From an uncultured Clostridia bacterium (GTDB taxonomy: Bacteria > Bacillota > Clostridia > Oscillospirales > Ruminococcaceae), in contig CANDEV010000025.1 of assembly GCA_947383835.1 (NCBI GenBank), positions 1 through 38,063 on the forward strand: a stretch of 38,063 bases of DNA. Direction: 5' to 3'. Under the pieces are notes generated by a model. That model saw nothing but the letters and a program-made list of their open reading frames with translations, searched no databases and was not told the DNA's origin. Shown here one piece after another: positions 1 to 7,629 of the stretch. Made by a program: the position numbers and the translations under genes. Positions within the stretch are counted from its first letter, which is position 1. Every line of letters begins with the position of its first letter.

Positions 1-55
1 TGAGGTTTGCAATATCGTTGTCAAGCTGTATCTTCTCCATAATTAAAGGATTGCC
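1..55 (-). pseudogene. 3' part of SNF2/LtrC-type ICE helicase gene, continues off the left edge
   Basis: Read on the minus strand from base 55, the sequence encodes GNPLIMEKIQLDNDIANL and runs off the window. This continues the helicase piece that ends ...QAVASGNPL at 16858. If the GGC-AAT-CC codons at 55 are joined to those at 16865, one uninterrupted helicase frame results (…ASGNPLIMEKIQ…). The gene has therefore been split by the element at 56-16865. What is seen: both half-frames and the shared core. What is known: large SF2 helicase/methylase proteins are conserved in clostridial ICEs. The 3' end lies outside the window. Confidence 0.8.
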
Positions 56-74
56 GATATAGTCAAGAGATGTA
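48..74. other. attL: attL of the 16.8-kb serine-recombinase element
   Basis: The core GGATTGCC (48-55) is followed by 8 nt and then CAAGAGATGTA (64-74). The same core occurs at 16858-16865, preceded by 8 nt and TACATCTCTTG (16839-16849), the exact reverse complement of the left arm. Bases left of the core are helicase coding sequence; bases right of it are not. This is the layout expected for attL of a large serine integrase. Confidence 0.85.
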
Positions 75-76
75 TA

Positions 77-100
77 ACCGATAATACCGATAATACGCTG
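77..100. repeat. Tandem ACCGATAAT repeat plus a motif shared with the recombinase leader
   Basis: ACCGATAAT occurs twice in tandem (77-85, 86-94). The 14-mer CCGATAATACGCTG (87-100) is the exact reverse complement of CAGCGTATTATCGG at 15204-15217, in the promoter/terminator region of the serine recombinase. The motif lies 13 bp inside the attL arm. It may bind an element-encoded regulator or excisionase; that role is inference. The rest of 101-235 shows no gene. Confidence 0.5.
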
Positions 101-235
101 TTTAAAACAACAAGGCACACAACTTTGTTAATTGCTCTTTGAAATTAAAGCGGATTTTAAAAAATATGAAAAACAGCAGTATCGTGAAAATGATACTGCT
201 ATACTTTTATATCTGCATATACTGTAATATACAAG

Positions 236-462
236 ATCAGTTTTACCAATAAAACAAATTTTTCTTTCATACACAAATAGATTTGACAAACTCGCCAGAA
301 TTTGATATAATAAATGATAAATTAAGACACAAAACGTCCGCAATTTATATGGAGGTAAGAATGGAAATTAAGACACTTGATTATAAATTTTCCGTATGTA
401 AAGTAATCAACTATTCATTGGTTAATTTTGAAAGCAAATTTTGTTTTATTGGTAAAACTGAT
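236..462. repeat. 33-bp inverted repeat flanking the ACT-gene promoter and start
   Basis: The arm at 236-268, read on the minus strand, matches 430-462 on the plus strand at 31 of 33 bases. The right arm lies inside the ACT-domain gene, where it encodes ESKFCFIGKTD. The left arm in the same frame would encode ERKICFIGKTD. The enclosed segment (269-429) carries the promoter, ribosome site and first codons. It could be a relic of a divergent second gene copy or the ends of an invertible segment. Confidence 0.7.
283..311 (+). promoter_or_regulatory. Consensus SigA promoter of the ACT-domain gene
   Basis: TTGACA (283-288), a 17-nt spacer and TATAAT (306-311) match the consensus exactly. Transcription would begin near 318, giving a leader of about 43 nt before the ATG at 361. 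No operator is obvious, so strong constitutive expression is expected. Confidence 0.8.
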
Positions 463-726
463 GAGGAAAATTCTCTGGTATGCATTACAAATGATGTTCC
501 TACAAATACAACGGAACGCGATGATGGGTGGAGCGCTTTTAGAATACAAGGAATTCTTGATTTTTCACTTATAGGAATATTGGCTAAAATATCATCTCTG
601 TTAGCAGAAAATGAAATCGGAATATTTGCTGTTTCTACCTACAATACAGACTATATCTTTACCAAAAAGGAGAATTATGATAAAGCGATATATGTTTTAC
701 TTAAGGCTGGCTATAATGTCGTTTAA
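361..726 (+). CDS. ACT-domain-containing protein (121 aa)
   Basis: Start is the ATG at 361, preceded by GGAGGTAAG; the in-frame codons upstream have no ribosome site and overlap the promoter. The C-terminal half (residues about 60-121, FRIQGILDFSLIGILAKISSLLAENEIGI…) has the pattern of ACT domains, where the loop after the first strand and the helix 'GILAKISSLLAENEIGIFAVSTYNTDYIFTK' bind amino acids. Families of this size in bacteria are stand-alone ACT proteins related to the CASTOR/aspartokinase type. It is the leftmost gene of the element and diverges in orientation from the amino-acid operon. A role in sensing an amino acid made or exported by that operon is inference. A 33-bp stretch of its coding sequence is repeated in inverse orientation upstream. 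Confidence 0.75.
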   Translation: MEIKTLDYKFSVCKVINYSLVNFESKFCFIGKTDEENSLVCITNDVPTNTTERDDGWSAFRIQGILDFSLIGILAKISSLLAENEIGIFAVSTYNTDYIFTKKENYDKAIYVLLKAGYNVV

Positions 727-861
727 TGCAACAATTTTCATTTGATTTTTACGCTAACTTCCTAAACTTTTTGTTGAGAAATTTACAGTACATAACAGAA
801 ACGATCGTGGAAATTGCGTATAAGCAAAAATCATTTAAAATACGCTATTTAGCATAAATGA

Positions 862-896
862 AACAGAGAGAAAGCATTTTAAACTTTCTCTCTGTT
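862..896. terminator. Hairpin downstream of the ACT gene
   Basis: AACAGAGAGAAAG (862-874) pairs perfectly with CTTTCTCTCTGTT (884-896), with a 9-nt loop. There is no clean U-tract on either side, so it may be a weak or bidirectional terminator. The stretch 727-1030 otherwise holds no gene. A possible plus-strand promoter (TTGACA 927-932, 17 nt, TAATAT 950-955) lies just before the next hairpin. Confidence 0.5.
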
Positions 897-973
897 CTAA
901 TAAATATTACTGAACTTTCTAAAACCTTGACACTATTGTAAAATTTCGATAATATAATTTCGTAAATACAAAG

Positions 974-1007
974 CTCTCTTTATTACCCAAATAAGTAGTA
1001 AAGAGAG
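974..1007 (-). terminator. Terminator hairpin at the end of the amino-acid operon
   Basis: CTCTCTTTATTAC (974-986) pairs with GTAGTAAAGAGAG (995-1007), 12 of 13 positions, with an 8-nt loop. It lies about 25 bp beyond the alaA stop codon and is flanked by T-rich sequence on both sides, so it can act in both directions. Confidence 0.65.
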
Positions 1008-1030
1008 TTTATATTTCTTTTATTACAATT

Positions 1031-2248
1031 TTATATTTGCCTATATCCACTTAAAAAATCGCCAAGCTCATTCATTGAATATTCAAGCTCCTTGGTTTCA
1101 GATAAGTATACAATTCTGAAATGGTCAGGATATTCCCAATGAAATCCTCCACCGTGAACAAGAAGTATCTTTTTTTGTAAAAGGAAATCATAGACGAATT
1201 TCTCGTCATCTGATATATTAAACTTCTTTGTATCAATTTTGGGGAAAATATAAAACGCTGCTTTAGGTTTGACAAGACTGATACCGTCAATGCTGTTAAG
1301 AAGTCGGCAGATACATTCTCGCTGTTCGTAAATTCTGCCGCCGGCTTGCAGAACATCATCAGGAGAGCCGTTTCCATTTAATGCTTCGGGTATAATATAC
1401 TGTGCCTGAACATTGGAACATAATCTCATTGAAGAAAGCATATTCAATCCTTCAATATAGCTTTTTGCCGTGGTTTTATCACCACTTAAAGCCATCCAGC
1501 CTATGCGAAATCCTGCTGCCATATGTGATTTTGACAGACCGTTAAACGTAACACAAAATAAATCAGGAGCCAGAGAAGCAATAGATGTATGCTTTACGCC
1601 GTCTAATAATAGACGGTCATAAATTTCATCGGCAAAAATGATAATCCCATGCTTGCGCGCAATATCCGCTATCTGTTCCAAAATTTCTATGGGATAGACA
1701 GCACCCGTGGGGTTATTGGGATTTATGACAACAATTGCCTTTGTTTTGCTTGTAATTTTGCATTCTATATCCCGAATATCAGGATACCATTCCGAACCTT
1801 CATCACACAAATAATGAACCGCTTTTCCACCTGCCAGTGTAACAGAAGCTGTCCACAAGGGATAATCAGGCATTGGCACAAGAACCTCATCGCCGTTATT
1901 CAATAATCCCTGCATAGACATTACAATTAGCTCAGAAACACCGTTTCCCGTATAAATTTCATTTATACTTTCCACATTTAAGCCTTTTGAATGATGATAT
2001 TTTAAAATTGACTCCCTTGCAGGAATGATCCCCTTTGAATTTGAGTAACCTTGAGCATTTTTCAAATTATCAGCCATAACCCTCATAATATTGTTAGGGG
2101 CATTAAATCCAAAATAAGCAGGATTACCGATATTCAGCTTAATTATTTTTTCACCCGAAGCTTCCATTTGGTCAGCTTTATCAAGCACAGGTCCCCTAAT
2201 ATCATAGCATACATTATTTAGCTTGTCGGACTTTGAAAATAAATTCAT
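1031..2248 (-). CDS. alaA: Alanine-synthesizing aminotransferase (AlaA type)
   Basis: A 405-residue fold-type I PLP aminotransferase. Long blocks match what I recall of E. coli AlaA, which makes L-alanine from pyruvate and glutamate and has the same length: NVCYDIRGPVL near the N-terminus, KLNIGNPAYFGF, GNGVSELIV, PDYPLWTA, INPNNPTGAVY, FADEIYD, and the PLP-lysine block FNGLSKSHMAAGFRIGW near residue 240. The start ATG at 2248 has AAGGGTGA upstream; an earlier in-frame Met (2281) lacks one and is not present in the family. It is the last gene of the five-gene operon, 51 bp after argD. The one deviation noted is SHMAAG where the family usually has YR-AG after the lysine. Confidence 0.92.
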   Translation of the reverse strand: MNLFSKSDKLNNVCYDIRGPVLDKADQMEASGEKIIKLNIGNPAYFGFNAPNNIMRVMADNLKNAQGYSNSKGIIPARESILKYHHSKGLNVESINEIYTGNGVSELIVMSMQGLLNNGDEVLVPMPDYPLWTASVTLAGGKAVHYLCDEGSEWYPDIRDIECKITSKTKAIVVINPNNPTGAVYPIEILEQIADIARKHGIIIFADEIYDRLLLDGVKHTSIASLAPDLFCVTFNGLSKSHMAAGFRIGWMALSGDKTTAKSYIEGLNMLSSMRLCSNVQAQYIIPEALNGNGSPDDVLQAGGRIYEQRECICRLLNSIDGISLVKPKAAFYIFPKIDTKKFNISDDEKFVYDFLLQKKILLVHGGGFHWEYPDHFRIVYLSETKELEYSMNELGDFLSGYRQI

Positions 2249-2299
2249 TATTATCACCCTTTTTTCTTTCAAACACTGCAAAATAACTGTAATCCCAAA

Positions 2300-3490
2300 T
2301 TAAAATTCCGAAAGTACTTTGCTCAGAATACCCATTCCCGTATCTATCTCGCTTGTGGTTATATTCAAAGGCGGTAGCATACGCAGCTTTTCTTTGGCTG
2401 TTAATATCAGCAGTCCCTGTTCGGCACATTTCTTGGCTGCCTCTGCGGCACATATTTTCTCAGACAGCTTAATACCAATCATAAGACCTTTACCTGATAA
2501 TTCGACAACATTTGAGATTTTTGTTAATTTATTGAAAACATATTCAGATTTTCTGCAAACCTCGGATAAAAATTCCGCATTTGAAATTTGGTTCAGAACC
2601 TCCAATGCTCCTGCGCAAACTATGGGATTTCCACCGAATGTAGAACCGTGCTGACCCTGCTGAAAAACATTTTCGGTTTTCTTATCCATAAGAACTGCAC
2701 CTATCGGCAGCCCAGCACCCAAACCTTTTGCTAATGTAATAATATTAGGACTTATGCCATATTGTTCGCAGCATAAAAATGTTCCTGTCCTGCCTATTCC
2801 TGTTTGAACTTCATCAACAATCAGTAAAAATCCCTTATCAGTGCAAATATTTTCTACATACTCAACATATTCATGAGTTAATGGAATAACACCGCTTTCA
2901 CCTTGAACAAGCTCTAACATAACGGCGCAGACCGTATCGTCAACTGCATTGATAAATTCCTGTACGTCGTTTGGCTGAACATATCTAAACCCCTCTGTAA
3001 ATGGGGCAAAATGCTGATGAAATACATCTTGCCCCGTAGCGGAAAGGGTCGTTATTGTTCTGCCGTGAAAGGAGTTTTTGAGAGAAATAATTTTATTGCA
3101 GCCTTGTCCTTTTGTTTCCATTCCGTATTTTCTTGCTATTTTTATTGCGCCCTCGTTTGCCTCTGCTCCGGAGTTTCCGAAAAAAACCTTTGAATAACCG
3201 GTTATTTCACAAAGCCGTTCCGCAAGCAACACATTAGGCAATGTGTAAAATAAATTCGACGTATGCTGCAATTTTTCGGCTTGTGCAGTCACAGCTTTAA
3301 GCCACTTTTCATTGCAAAATCCCAAAGAATTTGTTCCAATACCACTGCCGAAATCAATATATTTTCTTCCCTCGAAATCCGTTGCCTGCGCTACGCACCC
3401 TTCCTTTAAAGCAACAGGAAGTCTATTATAGGTATGAGAAATATATCTACTATCCTTTTCAATTATATTACTGCTTGTTATTGAAAGCAT
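2300..3490 (-). CDS. argD: Acetylornithine/class III aminotransferase (ArgD type)
   Basis: A 396-residue class III PLP aminotransferase. Visible landmarks are the N-terminal DFEGRKYIDFGSGIGTNSLG, the phosphate-binding FGNSGAEANEGAIKIARKY, SFHGRT, the cofactor Asp in LLIVDEVQTGIGRTG, the PLP lysine in ITLAKGLGAGLPIGA, and HGSTFGGNP near the C-terminal third. In arginine synthesis such enzymes transaminate N-acetylglutamate semialdehyde; relatives use succinyl-ornithine or lysine-type substrates, so the substrate is not certain here. ATG 3490 is chosen because AAGGAG lies 9 nt upstream; the TTG nine bases earlier is too close to it. It overlaps the end of serC by 23 bp, so the two are translationally coupled. 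No other arg gene is nearby. Confidence 0.88.
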   Translation of the reverse strand: MLSITSSNIIEKDSRYISHTYNRLPVALKEGCVAQATDFEGRKYIDFGSGIGTNSLGFCNEKWLKAVTAQAEKLQHTSNLFYTLPNVLLAERLCEITGYSKVFFGNSGAEANEGAIKIARKYGMETKGQGCNKIISLKNSFHGRTITTLSATGQDVFHQHFAPFTEGFRYVQPNDVQEFINAVDDTVCAVMLELVQGESGVIPLTHEYVEYVENICTDKGFLLIVDEVQTGIGRTGTFLCCEQYGISPNIITLAKGLGAGLPIGAVLMDKKTENVFQQGQHGSTFGGNPIVCAGALEVLNQISNAEFLSEVCRKSEYVFNKLTKISNVVELSGKGLMIGIKLSEKICAAEAAKKCAEQGLLILTAKEKLRMLPPLNITTSEIDTGMGILSKVLSEF

Positions 3491-4562
3491 TTTTTTCAAA
3501 CTCCTTCATAAATTCAACAAGGCGCTTTACTCCCTCAATAGGCATAGCATTGTATAGGCTTGCGCGCAAACCGCCTATCGCTCTATGCCCTTTAACGCTG
3601 ACAATTCCGTTTTCGGCAGCTTCTTTTACAAAGACAGCGTCTGTTTCGGCAGAATTTGTTCGGAATGTCACATTCATAACGGAACGGCTTTCTTTTTCCG
3701 CTATTCCGCTAAACAGCTTGCTGGAGTCAAGATAATCATATAAAACAGCAGCTTTTTCTTCATTAAGCTGTTTCATTTTTTCAAGACCACCTAAGGACAT
3801 TATCCACTTAATTACCTTTCCGACAATATATATATTATAAGTCGGCGGGGTATTGTAGAGCGATTTATTATCTGAATGGGTTTTATAGCGAAGCATTGTC
3901 GGCGTTCCCGGAAGAACATTGTCGGAAATTAAGTCCTTGCGGATAATTGCTATCACAAGCCCGGCAGGTCCGAGATTTTTCTGTATACCGCCGTAAAGCA
4001 TACCGTAATCTGAAACATTCATAGGCTCGGAAAGAAAACAGGAAGATATGTCGTTGACAATTGTTTTCCCCTTGCTGTTCGGAACTTCCTTGAATTTAGT
4101 GCCGTAAATAGTGCTATTTTCGCACATATAAATGTAGTCGGAATTTGGATCAAGTTCCAAATCGTTGCAATCAGGAATACGGGAAAAATTACAATCCTCG
4201 GACGAAGCTGCAACGTTGATTTCACCGAACAATTTTGCCTCCTGATACGCTTTCTTTGCCCAATAACCCGAAATGATATAATCTGCCTTTCTGTTTTTCA
4301 TGAAATTCATAGGGATCATTGAGAACTGAAGCGAAGCACCCCCCTGAAGAAACAGCACTTCATAATTATCGGGAATATTCATCAGTGTGCGCAAATTATC
4401 TTCCGTTTCATCTATAATAGATTGAAACAATGCAGAACGGTGGCTTATTTCCATTACGGACATACCGCTGCCCTTGTAATCAAGCATTTCATCTGCCGCC
4501 TCTTTTAGTACAGACTCGGGAAGAACGGCAGGACCTGCCGAAAAATTAAATACCTTTCTCAT
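3468..4562 (-). CDS. serC: Phosphoserine aminotransferase
   Basis: A 364-residue PLP enzyme that converts 3-phosphohydroxypyruvate and glutamate to phosphoserine. Recognisable blocks are NFSAGPAVLPESVL at the N-terminus, GSGMSVMEISHRS, FLQGGASLQFSMIPMN, the PLP lysine in YGGIQKNLGPAGL near residue 200, and HRAIGGLRASLYNAMP at the end. Length and order of motifs are those of the SerC family. The ribosome site AGGAGGT stands upstream of ATG 4562. It lies 32 bp after metY and overlaps argD. The partners serA and serB are not in the operon, so it can only complete a pathway with host enzymes or use a related substrate. Confidence 0.93.
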   Translation of the reverse strand: MRKVFNFSAGPAVLPESVLKEAADEMLDYKGSGMSVMEISHRSALFQSIIDETEDNLRTLMNIPDNYEVLFLQGGASLQFSMIPMNFMKNRKADYIISGYWAKKAYQEAKLFGEINVAASSEDCNFSRIPDCNDLELDPNSDYIYMCENSTIYGTKFKEVPNSKGKTIVNDISSCFLSEPMNVSDYGMLYGGIQKNLGPAGLVIAIIRKDLISDNVLPGTPTMLRYKTHSDNKSLYNTPPTYNIYIVGKVIKWIMSLGGLEKMKQLNEEKAAVLYDYLDSSKLFSGIAEKESRSVMNVTFRTNSAETDAVFVKEAAENGIVSVKGHRAIGGLRASLYNAMPIEGVKRLVEFMKEFEKNAFNNKQ

Positions 4563-4594
4563 AAAAATACCTCCTAAAAACTTGTTTTAAAGAT

Positions 4595-5857
4595 TTATAT
4601 AGCTGAAAATGCATTGACAAGGTCGGAAATTATATCCTCTGCATTCTCAAGTCCCACAGACAAACGTATCATACCGCTTTCTATTCCTGCCGCTTTTAAT
4701 TGCTCATCTGTAAGCTGTCTGTGCGTTTCACTGGCAGGGTGTAATATGCAAGTGCGAATATCGGCAACGTGTACTTCGTTAGAGGCAAGCCGCAATGAAT
4801 TCATAAATTTCATAGCGGTCGGCTTTCCACCCTTTATGACAAACGAAATCACACCGCTGCAGCCTTTAAGATACTTTTTTGCCAACTCATAGTTTTCATC
4901 ACATTCAATGCCCGGATATTTTACACTTTCAACTTTCTCCGAATGCTTTAAATAATTTGCAACTGCAATTGCATTTTCACAATACTGCTTCATTCGCACA
5001 GCTAATGTTTCCAATCCGAGGTTAAGTAAAAATGCTGAATGTGCGGCAGGATATGCTCCAAAATCGCGCATAAGCTGCATTCTTGCCTTTACAATGTATG
5101 CTTTATTTCCATATAACTTAGTATATGAAATACCGTGATATGACTCATCAGGTTCGGTCATACATGGAAATTTTCCGTTTGTCCAGTCAAATTTTCCGCT
5201 GTCTACGATTGCACCGCCAACTTGAACAGCATGACCATCCATATATTTTGATGTTGAATGGACGATAATATCTGCTCCGAATTCAAACGGCTTGCACAGT
5301 ATGGGGGTAGCAAAGGTATTATCAACAATAAGCGGAACATTATGATTATGTGCAATTGTCGCAAACCTCTCAATATCCAAAACAGTCAGGGCGGGATTGG
5401 CAAGAGTTTCTCCAAACACCGCTTTTGTGTTTGATTTAAAGGCTTTATCAATTTCTTCATCTGTTGAATTTTTATCAATATAGATACATTCTATCCCCAA
5501 GCGTTTAAGTGTATGTGAAAATAAATTAACAGACCCTCCATAGATTTCTATTGTACTTATAAAGCTATCTCCCGCATTACATATATTAAGCAGCGACAAT
5601 AAAACAGCAGCCTGCCCCGATGTTGTACACATAGCACCTATTCCGCCTTCCAAATCCGCAATTTTATCCTCAACTGCCATAACAGTTGGGTTTCCAAACC
5701 GCGAATAAATCAGCGATTTCATAGGGTCATCAAATACCGCAGCCACTTCCTCTGTTGAGTCATAGACATATGTTGTGCTTTGTACAATCGGTACGACCCT
5801 CGGCTCAGCATTTTTAGGGTGATACCCTGCGTGCAGACACTTTGTTTCATCTTTCAT
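4595..5857 (-). CDS. metY: O-acetylhomoserine (thiol)-lyase-like PLP enzyme, MetY family
   Basis: A 420-residue Cys/Met-metabolism PLP enzyme. N-terminal TKCLHAGYHP, PIVQSTTYVYDS, YSRFGNPTVMAVEDKIADLEGG, the cofactor Asp in VPLIVDNTFATP, and the PLP lysine in IVHSTSKYMDGHAVQVGG near residue 207 identify it. The length and the long segment after the lysine (GKFDWTNGKFPCMTEPDESYHG) favour MetY over MetB/MetC. The known reaction is O-acetylhomoserine plus sulfide giving homocysteine; some relatives couple other nucleophiles to the acetyl-amino acid. It is the second gene of the operon, with GGAGGTAACC before ATG 5857. Confidence 0.9.
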   Translation of the reverse strand: MKDETKCLHAGYHPKNAEPRVVPIVQSTTYVYDSTEEVAAVFDDPMKSLIYSRFGNPTVMAVEDKIADLEGGIGAMCTTSGQAAVLLSLLNICNAGDSFISTIEIYGGSVNLFSHTLKRLGIECIYIDKNSTDEEIDKAFKSNTKAVFGETLANPALTVLDIERFATIAHNHNVPLIVDNTFATPILCKPFEFGADIIVHSTSKYMDGHAVQVGGAIVDSGKFDWTNGKFPCMTEPDESYHGISYTKLYGNKAYIVKARMQLMRDFGAYPAAHSAFLLNLGLETLAVRMKQYCENAIAVANYLKHSEKVESVKYPGIECDENYELAKKYLKGCSGVISFVIKGGKPTAMKFMNSLRLASNEVHVADIRTCILHPASETHRQLTDEQLKAAGIESGMIRLSVGLENAEDIISDLVNAFSAI

Positions 5858-5893
5858 ATGGTTACCTCCAGTACAGATTAGAATTTGTTTTGA

Positions 5894-6478
5894 TTATTTT
5901 AAAATGCTAAATACACATTCCAGCAGTATCACCGACAAAATAATGTTAATTATTCTGAAATGTTTGCGATAAAAGTCTTGTATCAACGCGCCCATACCTA
6001 TCCATACAGATGTAGCAAATGTGCCTATGGTCGCAATTATAATTTCAAATAACAGCAAAACCCACAGCGATGTGCTGTAATCAGTAATATACCCTGTCAA
6101 AGCTGTTATGCCGAACATATATATTTTTACATTGACGAACTGCAAAGCAAAGCCTTTCAAAAAAGAAGCCGATTTATCCGAATTTTCTTCAATTGGTTTG
6201 CTGAATGCAATATGAATTGACAGCCAAAGAATATAAGCAGCGCCTATGTATTTCATAATAAAAAGTACATTCGGCAGGAAAGATGTCACACCAAATACAA
6301 ATACTGCACATATGATTTGTACAACATAATATCCCGTAAATATCCCCGAAAACAACGGCAAACCTTTTTTAAATCCATATGATGTAATAGTATTCAGCGC
6401 CAATATATTTCCTGGACCGGGAGTAAATGCGTTGATCACCGAATATATAAGAAAATTACCTATAATATAGCCTGACAT
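5894..6478 (-). CDS. LysE/RhtB-family amino-acid exporter
   Basis: A 194-residue integral membrane protein. The N-terminal FTPGPGNILALNTITSYGFKKG is the signature of the LysE/RhtB family, followed by about five more hydrophobic segments, matching the usual six-segment, about 200-residue topology. Members expel amino acids or their analogues, driven by the proton gradient. It is the first gene of the five-gene operon, with AGGAGGC upstream of ATG 6478. Its position directly behind a LysR regulator copies the classic lysG-lysE arrangement, where the regulator senses the exported amino acid. The substrate cannot be read from sequence; the four PLP enzymes downstream suggest an amino acid they make. 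Confidence 0.88.
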   Translation of the reverse strand: MSGYIIGNFLIYSVINAFTPGPGNILALNTITSYGFKKGLPLFSGIFTGYYVVQIICAVFVFGVTSFLPNVLFIMKYIGAAYILWLSIHIAFSKPIEENSDKSASFLKGFALQFVNVKIYMFGITALTGYITDYSTSLWVLLLFEIIIATIGTFATSVWIGMGALIQDFYRKHFRIINIILSVILLECVFSILK

Positions 6479-6500
6479 AATTGCCTCCTTTCGTGCTTTT

Positions 6501-6509
6501 ATTATAACA
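6501..6509 (-). promoter_or_regulatory. Extended -10 promoter of the exporter/PLP-enzyme operon
   Basis: On the minus strand TGTTATAAT (6509-6501) is an extended -10 box 23 bp upstream of the exporter start codon. No good -35 box lies at 17 nt, which is common for promoters needing an activator such as a LysR protein. Predicted start is near 6495. Confidence 0.65.
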
Positions 6510-6549
6510 CAAAAGTCTATATTATAGGTAATATTGATTTTTTATGATA

Positions 6550-6572
6550 TTGCATAGGAAACACCTATGCAA
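6550..6572. promoter_or_regulatory. LysR-type regulator binding dyad
   Basis: TTGCATAGG (6550-6558) and CCTATGCAA (6564-6572) form a perfect 9-bp dyad around AAACA. It contains the T-N11-A signature of LysR sites (T6555, A6567) and is centred about 66 bp upstream of the predicted operon start, the usual recognition-site position. It also abuts the lysR stop codon and could fold as a weak hairpin in lysR mRNA, but no U-tract follows. Confidence 0.65.
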
Positions 6573-7475
6573 TTATTTTTTCTGATATTGCTTCAATGCT
6601 TCTATATATATTCGCCCCAATTCACTTAACTCTCTGTCTTTGTTCAGTACATACCCTATAACCATTTGCTCCTTTTCTTCAAGAGGAACGGAAATAATGG
6701 AGTCACCGTGTAGGTATTTGGGGAAAATTCCGCTTGATATAGTATATCCGTTAAGTCCTATCATAAAATTTACAATAGCCGCACGGTCGCTTACCTTAAT
6801 AATTTTCTCCGATGCTTCATTGCTGAAAAGTTCTTCGGAAAAATTTGACGACTCGTAAACTCCCTGAACAAAGCTTAACCGCGGATAAGGTTTCAAATCA
6901 CTCAGAGATACAGATTTTTTGAGTGCAAGCGGGTGTTCCTTTCTAATGAATACGTGGGGATCTGCCTTAAATAGCTCGAAAAAATCTAAATTATATTCTT
7001 CAAATGCTTTCAGCAGGACGCTTTTATTGCTTTGGCAAAGATAAAGAATACCCAAATCACTAAAGCGGTTTCTGACGTCTTCAATAATTTGATGTGTTTG
7101 CGTTTCATTTAAAATAAATTCATATCGCTCTTGACCAAATTGCTTAACAAGGTCCACAAAAGCGTTTGATGTAAAGGTATAATGCTGTGTTGATATGCAA
7201 AATCTTTGTTTTGCAGGCTGAAAATTTATATATTTTGCTTCAAGCAAATTCATTTGTTCAATTACTTGACGCGCATAGCCTAAAAATTCAATCCCCTCTT
7301 GTGTAGGAGCAACGCCCGCTCTGCAACGGTTAAATATAGTCAGATTTGTTTCCTTTTCTACATCTTTTATTACTTCGGAAAGACTTGGCTGCGAAATATA
7401 AAGTTCCTTTGCTGCTTTCGTAATAGAACCTATTTCAGCTACGGTAATAATATACTTCAATTGTTGCAGTGTCAT
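6573..7475 (-). CDS. LysR-family transcriptional regulator
   Basis: A 300-residue LTTR. The N-terminal winged HTH (residues about 1-60) shows MTLQQLKYIITVAEIGSITKAAKELYISQPSLS…VEKETNLTIFNR, the canonical pattern. Residues about 90-295 form the periplasmic-binding-like effector domain. It is encoded upstream of, and in the same direction as, the exporter operon, with 94 bp between that contain a T-N11-A dyad and a promoter. This is the usual layout for a dedicated activator responding to a metabolite of the operon. Inference: the effector is an amino acid handled by the exporter or the PLP enzymes. Confidence 0.9.
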   Translation of the reverse strand: MTLQQLKYIITVAEIGSITKAAKELYISQPSLSEVIKDVEKETNLTIFNRCRAGVAPTQEGIEFLGYARQVIEQMNLLEAKYINFQPAKQRFCISTQHYTFTSNAFVDLVKQFGQERYEFILNETQTHQIIEDVRNRFSDLGILYLCQSNKSVLLKAFEEYNLDFFELFKADPHVFIRKEHPLALKKSVSLSDLKPYPRLSFVQGVYESSNFSEELFSNEASEKIIKVSDRAAIVNFMIGLNGYTISSGIFPKYLHGDSIISVPLEEKEQMVIGYVLNKDRELSELGRIYIEALKQYQKK

Positions 7476-7525
7476 TTGTTCTGTTCCTTTCTGCTTAATT
7501 GATAATAATACAGAGATTTATTAAC

Positions 7526-7554
7526 ATTATACCACAATTAAATTGTTATTGCAA
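7526..7554 (-). promoter_or_regulatory. Promoter of the lysR gene
   Basis: On the minus strand TTGCAA (7554-7549), a 17-nt spacer ending in TGG, and TATAAT (7531-7526) give an extended -10 promoter about 50 bp upstream of the lysR start. The left end of the transposon at 7630 lies just beyond it without cutting it. Confidence 0.7.
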
Positions 7555-7629
7555 ACATTTTTTGGCAAAATATTTTTGTTTTTTTATATTAACGTTCGCC
7601 AAGGGTATAAATGTTATCTTCAGTCCCCA

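Noticed and set aside
128..343. Minus-strand frame sharing CFIGKTD with the ACT gene
   Set aside because: No ribosome site, crosses the ACT promoter, and only 33 bp match. Treated as a repeat or relic, not a gene.
6550..6572. Dyad as an intrinsic terminator of lysR
   Set aside because: Immediately abuts the stop codon and has no U-tract. Its spacing to the next promoter fits a LysR binding site better.
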